A stretch of 64,000 nucleotides of DNA, taken from Maritimibacter alkaliphilus HTCC2654 (GTDB taxonomy: Bacteria; Pseudomonadota; Alphaproteobacteria; Rhodobacterales; Rhodobacteraceae). Positions within the stretch are counted from its first letter, which is position 1. Every line of letters begins with the position of its first letter. The translations under genes and the position numbers were made by a program. Positions 17,601 to 26,020 of the stretch are shown one piece after another. The DNA is taken from the NCBI RefSeq assembly GCF_000152805.1, contig NZ_CH902578.1, positions 2,317,074 to 2,381,073 of the forward strand, given 5' to 3'. The notes under the pieces were generated by a model that saw nothing but the letters and a program-made list of their open reading frames with translations, did no database searches and was not told the origin of the DNA.

Positions 17601-20600
17601 TCAGGTCGTCAGTCGGATGTCGTCGTCGATGATGAGCGTTCCGCCTTCGTCCCCCAGCGTGTAGATGGAATAGGTCTCGCCGCCGATGGTCACGTTCGTG
17701 TTGGTGTCGGACATGGCCGCGCCGTTGGTCCGGTCCACATTCACCGCATCGTCGCCCGATCCGTGGATCGTCAGCGTGTTCGAGTTGCCCGAAAGCCCTT
17801 CGAGCAGGTCCGAGGTGATGACCAGCGTGCTGTCTTCCGCGAACCGCAGGTCGACCGCCTCGATCTCGTGCCCGGTGAGACCCGGGTTCGACAGATCGAC
17901 CGCATTCGGCAGGCCCTTGTCGAGCGCGAAGAGCGTGGCGCTTTCGTTGCCCGCGTCATCGGTCTTGGTGATGACGAGGTGCGAGCCGTTCGGAAGCGTC
18001 TGGGTGAAGTAGAAATCCACCTCGCCGGTCGCGATCGGGTTCGCGAACTGCATGTTGCCGATGGTGCCCTGCGACCCGTCCAGCCCGACGGTCGACAGTG
18101 CCGCCGTCGCATCGCCCGCATCGACCGAGAAGCCGCGCAGAAGGTCGCCCGACCGGTTGAACGCGGTGACGAAGGCCGCGTCGGGCGCCTCGGTGTCCAG
18201 TTCGACGGTATCGGTGATCGTGCGCGTGTTGCCCGCCGCATCGGTGGCCGACACGGTGACGTCGAGCGTGTCTTCGCCCGTGCCAAGCTCGCCCGCCGAG
18301 AAGCTGGCGGTCCAGTTCCCGGCCCCGTCGACCGTTGCCGTATGGCTCGTCCCGTCGATGTCGACGACGACCGTCGATCCGGCTTCGACGACGCCCGTGA
18401 GCGTGAGGCCCAGCGCCGCTTCGGTCGCGTTGATGTAGCCGTCGCCCGCGATGGGCGTTGCGATGGCGAGGCGGTTCACCTCGGTATCCACCACGACCGT
18501 ATCGGTCAGCATGGCCGAGTTACCTGCGGCATCGGTCGCGGTCACGACCACGTTCACCCCCTGCTCGCCCGTGGGCACGCTGGATTTGGCGAAATTCACG
18601 GTCCAGTTGCCCGAACCGTCGACCGTGGCGGTCTGGGTCACGAGACCCATCTTGACCGAAACGACCGAGCCCGGCTCGACCGTGCCGGTCAGGGTGATGC
18701 CGTCGGCCCGTTCGACCGCGTTCACCACGCCATCGTTGTCCACCACGCCGTCGGACGAGAAATTCGTGACGACCGTGTCGATGGCGACGCTGTCGGTCAC
18801 CGTCTTGGTGTTGCCGTAGCCGTCGTTGATCGACGCGGTGATCTGCGACACATAGGTGCCCGCCGGGATCTGGTTGGCCGGGAAGGTGGCGGACCACGTG
18901 CCGTTCATCGCGGCCACGGTCGTCGTCTGCGCGGCGCCCAGCCCGACGGTGACCACCAGACCGGGGGTCGCCGTGCCGTGGATCACCACGCCATCGGCGC
19001 GTTCGGTCAGGTTCACCACATCGTCGATTTCGATTGCGGCCGGAGACAGCGCCAGATCGCCCGCCACCGTGTCAATGCGCACGGTTTCGGTCAGGATCGA
19101 GGTGTTGCCTGCCGCGTCGGTCGCGGTCACGGACAGAAGCGTGTCGTATTCGCCGTTGGGGATCGACCCCGGCGCGAAGCTCACCGACCACGACCCGTCC
19201 GGATTGACCGTTGCCACGCGCGTTGTGGCGCCGATGCTAACGGTGACCTGCGCGCCGATTTCCACGGTGCCGGTAAGATTCAGGCCGCTCGAAAGCTCGG
19301 ACCCGGCCAGCACACCGTCACCGCCCGTGGGCGAGCCGGTGAAGGCGAAGTCGGTGACGAGCGTGTCGATGCTGACCGTGGTGGTCGCCGTCGCCGTGTT
19401 GCCCGCCGCATCCGTGGACGTAACCGACACGTTGGCGGTGTATTCGCCGGACGCGATGCTGCCTTGAGGATAAGTGACGCTCCAGCTTCCGTTCGCGGCG
19501 ACCGCCGCCGGGCGGACGACGCCGCCGATGCTGACATTCACGCTCGCACCCGGTTCGGCGATCCCGGTGAGGGTCAGACCCGCGACCGTTTCGGCATAGT
19601 TCGCGATGCCGTCGCCGCCGGTGCCCGAAAGCGTGGCGGTGACCGAGGTCATGGTGTCGACCTGAACGATCTCGGTCATCGTGGTGACGTTGCCCACGAT
19701 GTCGGTCGATTTCACGAACACAGTCGCCTGATAGGCGCCTGTCGGCACTTCGCCTCCCGCGAAAGGCACGCTCCACGACCCGTTCGCGGCGACCGTTCCC
19801 GTGTGGGTGCGGCCCTGGAACGAGACGGATATCGAGGCACCCGGCTCGCCGATCCCCGTGAACGTGACGCCGGAGACCGCTTCGGCCTTGTTGATGATGT
19901 TGTCCGCCCCGCCGAAATTCATCGCGAGCGCCAGCAGGTTCTCGGTGTCGACCAGCATGGTCCCCGACGCGGTCGAGACGTTGCCGGCCAGATCGGTCGC
20001 GGTAACGTTGATCTGCTTCGTGTATTCACCACCGGCGATGTTCATCCCCGGCACGACCGCGGTCCACGTCCCGCCGGACCCGGCGGTGGCGGAATAGGTC
20101 ATGCCACCGACACTGACGACGATGGACGATCCGGCCTCCGCCGTGCCGGACAGGAGGACGGTGCCCGCCTGTGCGACGCCGTTCACGACCACTTCGCCGC
20201 CCGATCCCGTGCCCGAGGACAGGGTGACCGCGCCGTCGGTGTCGATGTCGATGGTCGAACTGGTGTTGGTGACGTTGCCTGCGGCATCGGTCGCCTTGAC
20301 CGTGATCGTCGAGGTATAGGTGCCGGACGGAATCTCGGATGAGGTGTAGGTGACGGACCAGCTTCCGGTGACGGATGCGACCGTCGTGTGCGTCACGCCG
20401 TTCATCGTGATTTCAAGCCGCGCGCCGGGTTCGGCGGTGCCCGTGATCTCGACCCCGGCATGGCGTTCGGATGCGTTCACCACGTTGTCGGTCGACAGCG
20501 TCAGGTCGATCGCCGCCGCGGGTGCGATCGTGTCGACGGTCATGGTGTGGGTGATCGTGGTCGCGTTGCCGTAGGCGTCGACCGAGGTGATGAACACGTC

Positions 20601-21758
20601 GATATCATATTCGCCGGTCGGCAGATCGCCGTGGCTGAAGTCGATGCTCCATTCCCCGTTCACGTTGACGGTGGTCGACCGCGTGAACCCGTTGACCTGA
20701 ATGGTGACCTTGGCCCCCGCTTCGCCATTGCCGACGAGCGTGAAGCCCGTCTGATTTTCGACCGCGTTCACGACGAAGCCCTGAACTCCGACGTAACGGT
20801 CGAATTCCACGTTCGGCGGCGTAGTGTCGATGACGACATGCTGGCCGGACAGGTTCACGGTCGTTCCGCCCGGTTCGGTCACGACCACGGTCACGCGGTA
20901 ATCGCCGTCGCCCGGGAAATTGCCGCCCGTGAACTTGGCGCTCCAGCGGCCTTCGAAGTTCGAATAGACCGTGATGGACTGGCCGCCGATGGTGACAAGC
21001 ACTTCGGAATTCGGCTCGGCCTGCCCGTTGATCGTGACCGTCTTGGTGCTGGACCTGTTGAAACTGTAATCTGCGTTCGCGTCGAAGATCTTCGCGGTGA
21101 TCGAGGTGCCCGATCCGCCCGTGGTTCCGCCGCCGGTGCTGGTGCCTCCGGTGTTCTTGACCGAGGTGGCCGACCCGACCAGCGCGGCGGCCCCCAGAAC
21201 CCCGGTGCCGAGCACGATCCCGGTTCCGGCGGTGCCGAGCCCGGCCAGCGGTGCAAGCCCGAAACCTGCGAGCATGGTGGGCGCGTCGTCGCTGCGCGAT
21301 GACCCGACATAGCCGTTCTGGTCGGCAAGGGCGGCGGCGACCGCCTCGTCCGCGTCGTCGTTATAGACGCCTTCGGCCAGAACCACCGGGTCGTCGGGGA
21401 AGGTGAGCGCGGCGAGTTCGCCGTACTTGCCCCAGATTTCGGTGTCGTGGTGGCTGACCTCGCTGGTGGCCGAAACCACGGTTCCGATCAGGTGGCCGCC
21501 TTCGTTGAGATACAGGTCGGCCTGCGGATTCCCGTCGGGACCGAAATAGTCCTCAAGCAGAATCTGACGCCCGTCGGCCATCAGAAGGACAAGGTCGTCG
21601 CCCTTCCGGATGTAGCCGGACACGTCCAGCCGTCGCATGTTCAGGGATACGGCGCCGCCCGCCGATAGTGCCAAATGTCCGTCAAATGAAGAATCGAAGA
21701 CCGTTCCCTGCTGGTAATTGCCAACAGCATCACGGGCCACGAATTGAATCGCGCTCAT
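17601..21758 (-). CDS. Large Ig-like repeat adhesin (BapA-like), type I secretion substrate
   Basis: A 1385-residue surface adhesin. Residues 1-about 130 resemble the BapA/LapF prefix domain (FVARDAVGNYQQGTVFDSS, a beta-rich region containing LLEDYFGPDG), which can hold the adhesin in the channel. A glycine/alanine-rich hydrophobic stretch follows (about 165-200). Then come ten tandem Ig-like modules of about 85-100 residues. Each has a VVNxxE-type opening, a GxxEPGAxVxVxxxG strand, a GxWSVxF strand and TATDAAGNxxxxTxTVxVDT at the end. The last ~200 residues have the pattern of a type I C-terminal secretion region (SNTLTIHGSGDDAVNV, YSIYTLGDEGGTLIIDDDI). No signal peptide. First gene of the operon with the TolC, ABC and fusion-protein genes. 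Confidence 0.9.
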   Translation of the reverse strand: MSAIQFVARDAVGNYQQGTVFDSSFDGHLALSAGGAVSLNMRRLDVSGYIRKGDDLVLLMADGRQILLEDYFGPDGNPQADLYLNEGGHLIGTVVSATSEVSHHDTEIWGKYGELAALTFPDDPVVLAEGVYNDDADEAVAAALADQNGYVGSSRSDDAPTMLAGFGLAPLAGLGTAGTGIVLGTGVLGAAALVGSATSVKNTGGTSTGGGTTGGSGTSITAKIFDANADYSFNRSSTKTVTINGQAEPNSEVLVTIGGQSITVYSNFEGRWSAKFTGGNFPGDGDYRVTVVVTEPGGTTVNLSGQHVVIDTTPPNVEFDRYVGVQGFVVNAVENQTGFTLVGNGEAGAKVTIQVNGFTRSTTVNVNGEWSIDFSHGDLPTGEYDIDVFITSVDAYGNATTITHTMTVDTIAPAAAIDLTLSTDNVVNASERHAGVEITGTAEPGARLEITMNGVTHTTVASVTGSWSVTYTSSEIPSGTYTSTITVKATDAAGNVTNTSSTIDIDTDGAVTLSSGTGSGGEVVVNGVAQAGTVLLSGTAEAGSSIVVSVGGMTYSATAGSGGTWTAVVPGMNIAGGEYTKQINVTATDLAGNVSTASGTMLVDTENLLALAMNFGGADNIINKAEAVSGVTFTGIGEPGASISVSFQGRTHTGTVAANGSWSVPFAGGEVPTGAYQATVFVKSTDIVGNVTTMTEIVQVDTMTSVTATLSGTGGDGIANYAETVAGLTLTGIAEPGASVNVSIGGVVRPAAVAANGSWSVTYPQGSIASGEYTANVSVTSTDAAGNTATATTTVSIDTLVTDFAFTGSPTGGDGVLAGSELSSGLNLTGTVEIGAQVTVSIGATTRVATVNPDGSWSVSFAPGSIPNGEYDTLLSVTATDAAGNTSILTETVRIDTVAGDLALSPAAIEIDDVVNLTERADGVVIHGTATPGLVVTVGLGAAQTTTVAAMNGTWSATFPANQIPAGTYVSQITASINDGYGNTKTVTDSVAIDTVVTNFSSDGVVDNDGVVNAVERADGITLTGTVEPGSVVSVKMGLVTQTATVDGSGNWTVNFAKSSVPTGEQGVNVVVTATDAAGNSAMLTDTVVVDTEVNRLAIATPIAGDGYINATEAALGLTLTGVVEAGSTVVVDIDGTSHTATVDGAGNWTASFSAGELGTGEDTLDVTVSATDAAGNTRTITDTVELDTEAPDAAFVTAFNRSGDLLRGFSVDAGDATAALSTVGLDGSQGTIGNMQFANPIATGEVDFYFTQTLPNGSHLVITKTDDAGNESATLFALDKGLPNAVDLSNPGLTGHEIEAVDLRFAEDSTLVITSDLLEGLSGNSNTLTIHGSGDDAVNVDRTNGAAMSDTNTNVTIGGETYSIYTLGDEGGTLIIDDDIRLTT

Positions 21759-22051
21759 GGTCTCTTCCGCCTACCTCAATGTCGCGTCGTTTTTTTAAGA
21801 ATTTGGTGACGCGTACTTTATGCTCTGATTTCCCAATAACTTTTCCGGGTCAGGATTTCCACCATTATTGAACCATTCGGTTCGTTCTCATCCGAAAACT
21901 TATCCGTGCGACCGAAATGCCACGCGGCCCGCTGGCGAGAACTGCCTAACAAAAAGGCAGGATCAGCCGATTGTCAGGGTGTCGCACGCCCTGTGAGGTT
22001 CGAATGCGCCAAACCGTTTGTGTGTCTCGTTTGCGCGGATACAATGACGGT
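21759..22051. other. Divergent regulatory region between adhesin and Anbu operons
   Basis: About 290 bases, more AT-rich than the surroundings (a T-run at 21789-21795), which should carry promoters for both operons. A 6-bp inverted repeat, CTGCCT (21942-21947) and AGGCAG (21955-21960), stands 92 bases before the ATP-grasp start. No gene is seen. Confidence 0.5.
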
Positions 22052-23476
22052 ATGAGCGACGAAAAAATCTTCGACGAAATGTGGGGGCGGGACGAACAGC
22101 TTCGCGACCCCTATGCAAATTTCCAATCCTGGTTCGACGGCGAAGACCCGGCCCGATTGCGTGCGAAACAACGCGAGGCCGACGATCTGTTCCGGCTGAC
22201 GGGCATCACCTTCAACGTCTATGGACGGCAGGAGGCCGAGGAACGGCTCATCCCCTTCGACATCGTGCCGCGGGTCATCGCCCAGCGCGAATGGCAGAAA
22301 CTCAGCCGTGGGATCGAACAGCGGGTGCGCGCGATCAACGCGTTCCTGAACGACATCTACGGGCGGCAGGAAATCATCAAGGCCGGGCGTCTCCCGCAGG
22401 AGATGATCGCCAAGAACGCGGCCTTCCTGCCCCAGATGATCGGCGTTCATCCACCCGGCGGGGTCTATACCCATATCGTCGGCATCGACCTCGTGCGGAC
22501 CGACGACAACGAGTTTTACGTGCTCGAGGACAATGCGCGCACGCCCTCCGGTGTCAGCTACATGCTCGAGAACCGCGAGACGATGCTGCATATGTTCCCC
22601 GAGCTTTTCGCCAAGAACAACGTGCTGCCGGTGTCGACCTATCCGGCGGACCTGCGCCGGTCGCTCGCCGCCTGTGCGCCGCCCGCCTGCGACGGGCCGC
22701 CCACGGTCGCGGTGCTAACGCCGGGCATCTACAACTCGGCCTATTTCGAACACAGCTTCCTTGCCGACCAGATGGGCGCGGAACTGGTCGAAGGCCACGA
22801 CCTGCGCGTGGTCGACGGGCGCGTCGCGATGCGCACGACCCGTGGTTACCAGCCGATCGACGTGCTCTACCGCCGCGTCGATGACGACTTCCTCGACCCG
22901 CTGAACTTCAACCCGGACAGCCAGTTGGGCGTGCCGGGGATCATGGACGTCTACCGCGCGGGCGGCATCACCATCGCCAACGCGCCCGGGTCCGGCATCG
23001 CGGACGACAAGGCGATCTACAGCTACATGCCCGAGATCGTCGAGTTCTACACGGGCGAGCGCCCGCTGTTGCAGAACGTGCCGACGTGGCGCTGTTCGGA
23101 CAAGGAAAGCCTGCAATACGTGCTCGACAACCTTGCCGACCTCGTCGTGAAAGAGGTGCACGGATCGGGCGGCTACGGGATGCTGATCGGCCCGACCGCG
23201 TCGAAAAAGGAAATCGCCGAGTTCCGAAAGAAGCTCGAAGCGCGGCCGGGCAATTACATCGCACAGCCGACGCTGTCGCTGTCCACCGTCCCGATCTTCA
23301 CCAACAAGGGCCTCTCGCCGCGCCATGTCGACCTGCGGCCCTTCGTCCTCGTCTCGCCGGAAGGGATCAACATCACCCCCGGCGGCCTCACCCGCGTCGC
23401 CTTGAAGAAAGGCTCGCTCGTCGTGAACTCGTCGCAGGGCGGCGGGACCAAGGACACCTGGGTGCTGGAGGACTGA
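22052..23476 (+). CDS. Circularly permuted ATP-grasp type 2 protein (Anbu operon)
   Basis: A 474-residue soluble protein. I use the ATG at 22052 (MSDEKIFDEMWGRDEQLRDPY); the 27 residues that could be read upstream look like leader DNA. Family blocks are NVYGRQEAEERLIPFDIVPR, GVYTHIVGIDLVRTDDNEFYVLEDNARTPSGVSYMLENR (given here only as a location, about residues 135-175), PTVAVLTPGIYNSAYFEHSFLA, NAPGSGIADDKAIYSYMPEI and KEVHGSGGYGMLIGP. The last is the permuted nucleotide-binding part. ATP-grasp enzymes join a carboxylate to an amine by an acyl phosphate, so a peptide or amide ligase is expected. It heads a four-gene operon with alpha-E, transglutaminase and Anbu genes, one base before the next start. 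Confidence 0.92.
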   Translation: MSDEKIFDEMWGRDEQLRDPYANFQSWFDGEDPARLRAKQREADDLFRLTGITFNVYGRQEAEERLIPFDIVPRVIAQREWQKLSRGIEQRVRAINAFLNDIYGRQEIIKAGRLPQEMIAKNAAFLPQMIGVHPPGGVYTHIVGIDLVRTDDNEFYVLEDNARTPSGVSYMLENRETMLHMFPELFAKNNVLPVSTYPADLRRSLAACAPPACDGPPTVAVLTPGIYNSAYFEHSFLADQMGAELVEGHDLRVVDGRVAMRTTRGYQPIDVLYRRVDDDFLDPLNFNPDSQLGVPGIMDVYRAGGITIANAPGSGIADDKAIYSYMPEIVEFYTGERPLLQNVPTWRCSDKESLQYVLDNLADLVVKEVHGSGGYGMLIGPTASKKEIAEFRKKLEARPGNYIAQPTLSLSTVPIFTNKGLSPRHVDLRPFVLVSPEGINITPGGLTRVALKKGSLVVNSSQGGGTKDTWVLED

Positions 23477-23477
23477 T

Positions 23478-24413
23478 ATGCTGGGAAAAACCGCAAACGG
23501 CCTCTACTGGATGTTCCGTTCGCTGGAGCGGGCCGAGAACACCTCGCGCCTGATCGAAACCGGACAGCGCATCGGCCTGACCCGTTCGGGCAACATGGAA
23601 TGGGGCTCGGTCATGCAGACCGCCGGCGTGGCCGAGGGCTATGCCGCGCATCGGGGCGAAATCGCGCAGGATCAGGCGATCGACTGGATGCTGCGCGACA
23701 CCGACAACCCGTCTTCGGTCCTGTCCTCCATCGCCTCGGCGCGTCAGAACGCCCGCATGGTGCGCACGGCGCTTACCACGGATGTGTGGGAGGCGACCAA
23801 CGCCGCCTACATGCGGTCGAAGGAACTGCTGGCCCGCAAGGTGCCGGAGCGCGACCTTCCCAACACGCTCAAGCTCATCCGTCAGCGCACGGCGCTGGTG
23901 CGCGGGGCCACGCATGGGACGATGCTGCGCAACGACATCTACGACTTCGCGCGCATCGGCACCTTCCTCGAACGCGCCGACAACACGGCGCGCATTCTCG
24001 ACGTGAAATACTATGTGCTTCTGCCCTCGGTCTTCGCCGTCGGCTCGACCATCGACAACGTGCAATGGGAAACCATCCTGCGCTCGGTCTCGGCTTCGGG
24101 TGGCTACCGCATGGCATACGGCAATCAGGTCAACGCCCGCGACATCGCGAAATTCCTGATCCTCGACAAACGGATGCCACGCAGCCTGAACTTCTGCGTG
24201 TCCAAGTTACGCGACAATCTGGGGTATCTCGCCTCGGACTACGACACCACGCTTCCGTCGCATGAGATCGCGGACAAGCTGGCGCAGAGGTTGTCGTTGC
24301 ATGACATCGACGAGATCTTCGAATACGGTCTGCACGAATACATCCAGACGATCCTCGCCTCGATCGGGGAGCTGGGCGCTCAGATCGAGCAGGATTACCG
24401 CTTTTACGTATAG
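23478..24413 (+). CDS. Alpha-E domain protein (Anbu operon)
   Basis: A 311-residue, almost wholly alpha-helical soluble protein of the alpha-E family. It begins MLGKTANGLYWMFRSLERAENTSR, the hallmark start of the family. Other blocks are NARMVRTALTTDVWEATN, IGTFLERADNTARILDVKYYVLLP and LILDKRMPRSLNFCVSKLRDNLG. The biochemical role of the domain is unknown. It is found almost always next to, or fused with, circularly permuted ATP-grasp proteins, and is thought to assist that ligase. It begins one base after the ATP-grasp stop and ends 11 bases before the transglutaminase start. Confidence 0.92.
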   Translation: MLGKTANGLYWMFRSLERAENTSRLIETGQRIGLTRSGNMEWGSVMQTAGVAEGYAAHRGEIAQDQAIDWMLRDTDNPSSVLSSIASARQNARMVRTALTTDVWEATNAAYMRSKELLARKVPERDLPNTLKLIRQRTALVRGATHGTMLRNDIYDFARIGTFLERADNTARILDVKYYVLLPSVFAVGSTIDNVQWETILRSVSASGGYRMAYGNQVNARDIAKFLILDKRMPRSLNFCVSKLRDNLGYLASDYDTTLPSHEIADKLAQRLSLHDIDEIFEYGLHEYIQTILASIGELGAQIEQDYRFYV

Positions 24414-24424
24414 GGTGGGCGTGC

Positions 24425-25222
24425 ATGCGGCTTAGAATAAAGCATACGACGCGATACAGGTTTGCCGAACCGGTGGCCTATGGTCTGCAACAGCTTCGCA
24501 AGACGCCGAAGTCCGGGCATCAGCAAGAGGTGCTGGACTGGACGACGACGGTCGAGAACGGGCGCAAGGAAGTGTCGTTCGAGGATCATCATCACAACGT
24601 GGTGGAACTTATCTCCATCGACCGGGATGCGACCGAGGTGACGGTCGTCTCGGAAGGCGAAGTGACGGTCGAAGACAGCGGGGGCGTCGTCGGGCGCCAC
24701 CCCGGACCCTCGCCGCTCTGGCTTTATGAGCGTGAGACGAAGATCACCAAATGCGGCAGCGGCGGGCGCGCCATCGTGCGCAAGATCGACGCGACGGGCG
24801 ATCTGGACAGGCTTCATGCCCTGATGCGCCAGATCGGCGAGCAGGTGACATATGCAACGGGCGAATCCCAATCGGACTGGACGGCGGAAGAAGCCATCGC
24901 GCATGGCAAGGGCGTCTGTCAGGACCACGCCCACATCTTTCTCGCCTGCGCGCGCGAGATGGGGTTCCCGGCCCGCTACGTCTCGGGCTACCTGATGATG
25001 GACGACCGCGTCGAACAGGATGCGACCCACGCATGGGCCGAAGCCCATGTCGACAACCTTGGCTGGGTCGGGTTCGACGTGTCGAACAACCAATGCCCCG
25101 ACGCACGCTACGTTCGTGTTGCAACGGGCCTTGATTACACCGAAGCTGCGCCGGTTATCGGGTCGCGAGTCGGTGGGTCAGCCGAAACGCTGGATGTCCA
25201 GATACAGGTGGCACAGCAATAA
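24425..25222 (+). CDS. Transglutaminase-like cysteine protease family protein (Anbu operon)
   Basis: A 265-residue protein with an N-terminal beta-rich domain of about 80 residues (MRLRIKHTTRYRFAEPVAYG) and a transglutaminase-like papain-fold domain. The catalytic triad is complete: Cys165 in GKGVCQDHAH, His202 in DATHAWAEAHV and Asp218 in GFDVSNN. It has no signal peptide, so it should act in the cytoplasm. Bacterial members mostly hydrolyse or form isopeptide or amide bonds. With the ATP-grasp ligase and Anbu protease in one operon it may remove or transfer the peptide tag that the ligase makes; this is inference. The stop is nine bases before the Anbu ATG. Confidence 0.93.
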   Translation: MRLRIKHTTRYRFAEPVAYGLQQLRKTPKSGHQQEVLDWTTTVENGRKEVSFEDHHHNVVELISIDRDATEVTVVSEGEVTVEDSGGVVGRHPGPSPLWLYERETKITKCGSGGRAIVRKIDATGDLDRLHALMRQIGEQVTYATGESQSDWTAEEAIAHGKGVCQDHAHIFLACAREMGFPARYVSGYLMMDDRVEQDATHAWAEAHVDNLGWVGFDVSNNQCPDARYVRVATGLDYTEAAPVIGSRVGGSAETLDVQIQVAQQ

Positions 25223-25231
25223 AGGGCTGAC

Positions 25232-25969
25232 ATGACCTATTGCGTCGGAATGATGCTCGACCGCGGGCTCGTGATGATGTCCGACACCCGCACGAATGCG
25301 GGCGTCGACAATATCGCCACGTTCAACAAGATGCACACGTGGGAGGTCGAGGGCGACCGCGCCCTGATCCTCATGTCGGCAGGCAACCTCGCCACCACCC
25401 AATCGGTCGTGTCGATGCTGGACGAGCGCACCAAGGCGCACGATCAGCGCAACCCCTCGATCCTCGAAGCGCCGTCGATGTTTCAGGTCGCGCGCCTGAT
25501 CGCCGAAACCCTGCGCGACGTCATCAGCATCCACGAAGACGCAGGCCCCCGCGCCGCCGCCCAGTTCGGCGCCACGCTTCTGCTGGGTGGTCAGGTCGCG
25601 GGCGGTCCGCCCCGGCTGTTCATGATCTATCCCGAGGGCAACTTCATCGAGGCGAGCGCGGACAACCCGTTCTTCCAGATCGGCGAGACCAAGTATGGCC
25701 GCCCGATCCTCGTCCGGGCCTTCGATCCGCAGATGAGTTTCGAGAAGGCATTGAAGCTGCTGTTGGTCAGCTTCGACTCGACGCTCAAGGCCAACCTGTC
25801 GGTCGGCCTGCCCTTCGATTTCCAGCTTTACGAGACGGATTCGCTGCGCCTTGGCTATCGCTCGCGGGTGCAGGGTGACAGCCCGTATTTCCAGCAAATC
25901 TCGTCCGGGTGGGGCGAGGCGCTGAAACAGGCGCTGGATTCGCTGCCGGATTTCGTGCTGGAGAAGTGA
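25232..25969 (+). CDS. Anbu proteasome-type protease
   Basis: A 245-residue member of the Ntn-hydrolase fold, family Anbu (predicted proteasome-type protease). It starts MTYCVGMMLDRGLVMMSDTR. After Met removal Thr1 is the nucleophile. Counting from Thr1, Asp17 (in MSDTR) and Lys32 (in FNKM) correspond to the catalytic Asp and Lys of proteasome beta-subunits. The rest shows the alternating strands and helices of the fold (VEGDRALILMSAGNLATTQ, LLLGGQVAGGPPRLFMIYPEGNFI). Anbu proteins form open-ring or helical assemblies rather than closed proteasomes. It is the last gene of the ATP-grasp / alpha-E / transglutaminase operon. Confidence 0.94.
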   Translation: MTYCVGMMLDRGLVMMSDTRTNAGVDNIATFNKMHTWEVEGDRALILMSAGNLATTQSVVSMLDERTKAHDQRNPSILEAPSMFQVARLIAETLRDVISIHEDAGPRAAAQFGATLLLGGQVAGGPPRLFMIYPEGNFIEASADNPFFQIGETKYGRPILVRAFDPQMSFEKALKLLLVSFDSTLKANLSVGLPFDFQLYETDSLRLGYRSRVQGDSPYFQQISSGWGEALKQALDSLPDFVLEK

Positions 25970-26020
25970 CAGGCGCCCAAGCGCCGCCTATGATGGCCGC
26001 CGCTTCCGGGAGCCTTGTCG

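Noticed and set aside
17358-20342. Long plus-strand open frame of 994 codons opposite the adhesin gene
   Set aside because: It is a mirror of the repetitive minus-strand gene in GC-rich DNA; its composition (Arg, His, Gly, Asp) is non-protein-like and the minus frame has clear domains.
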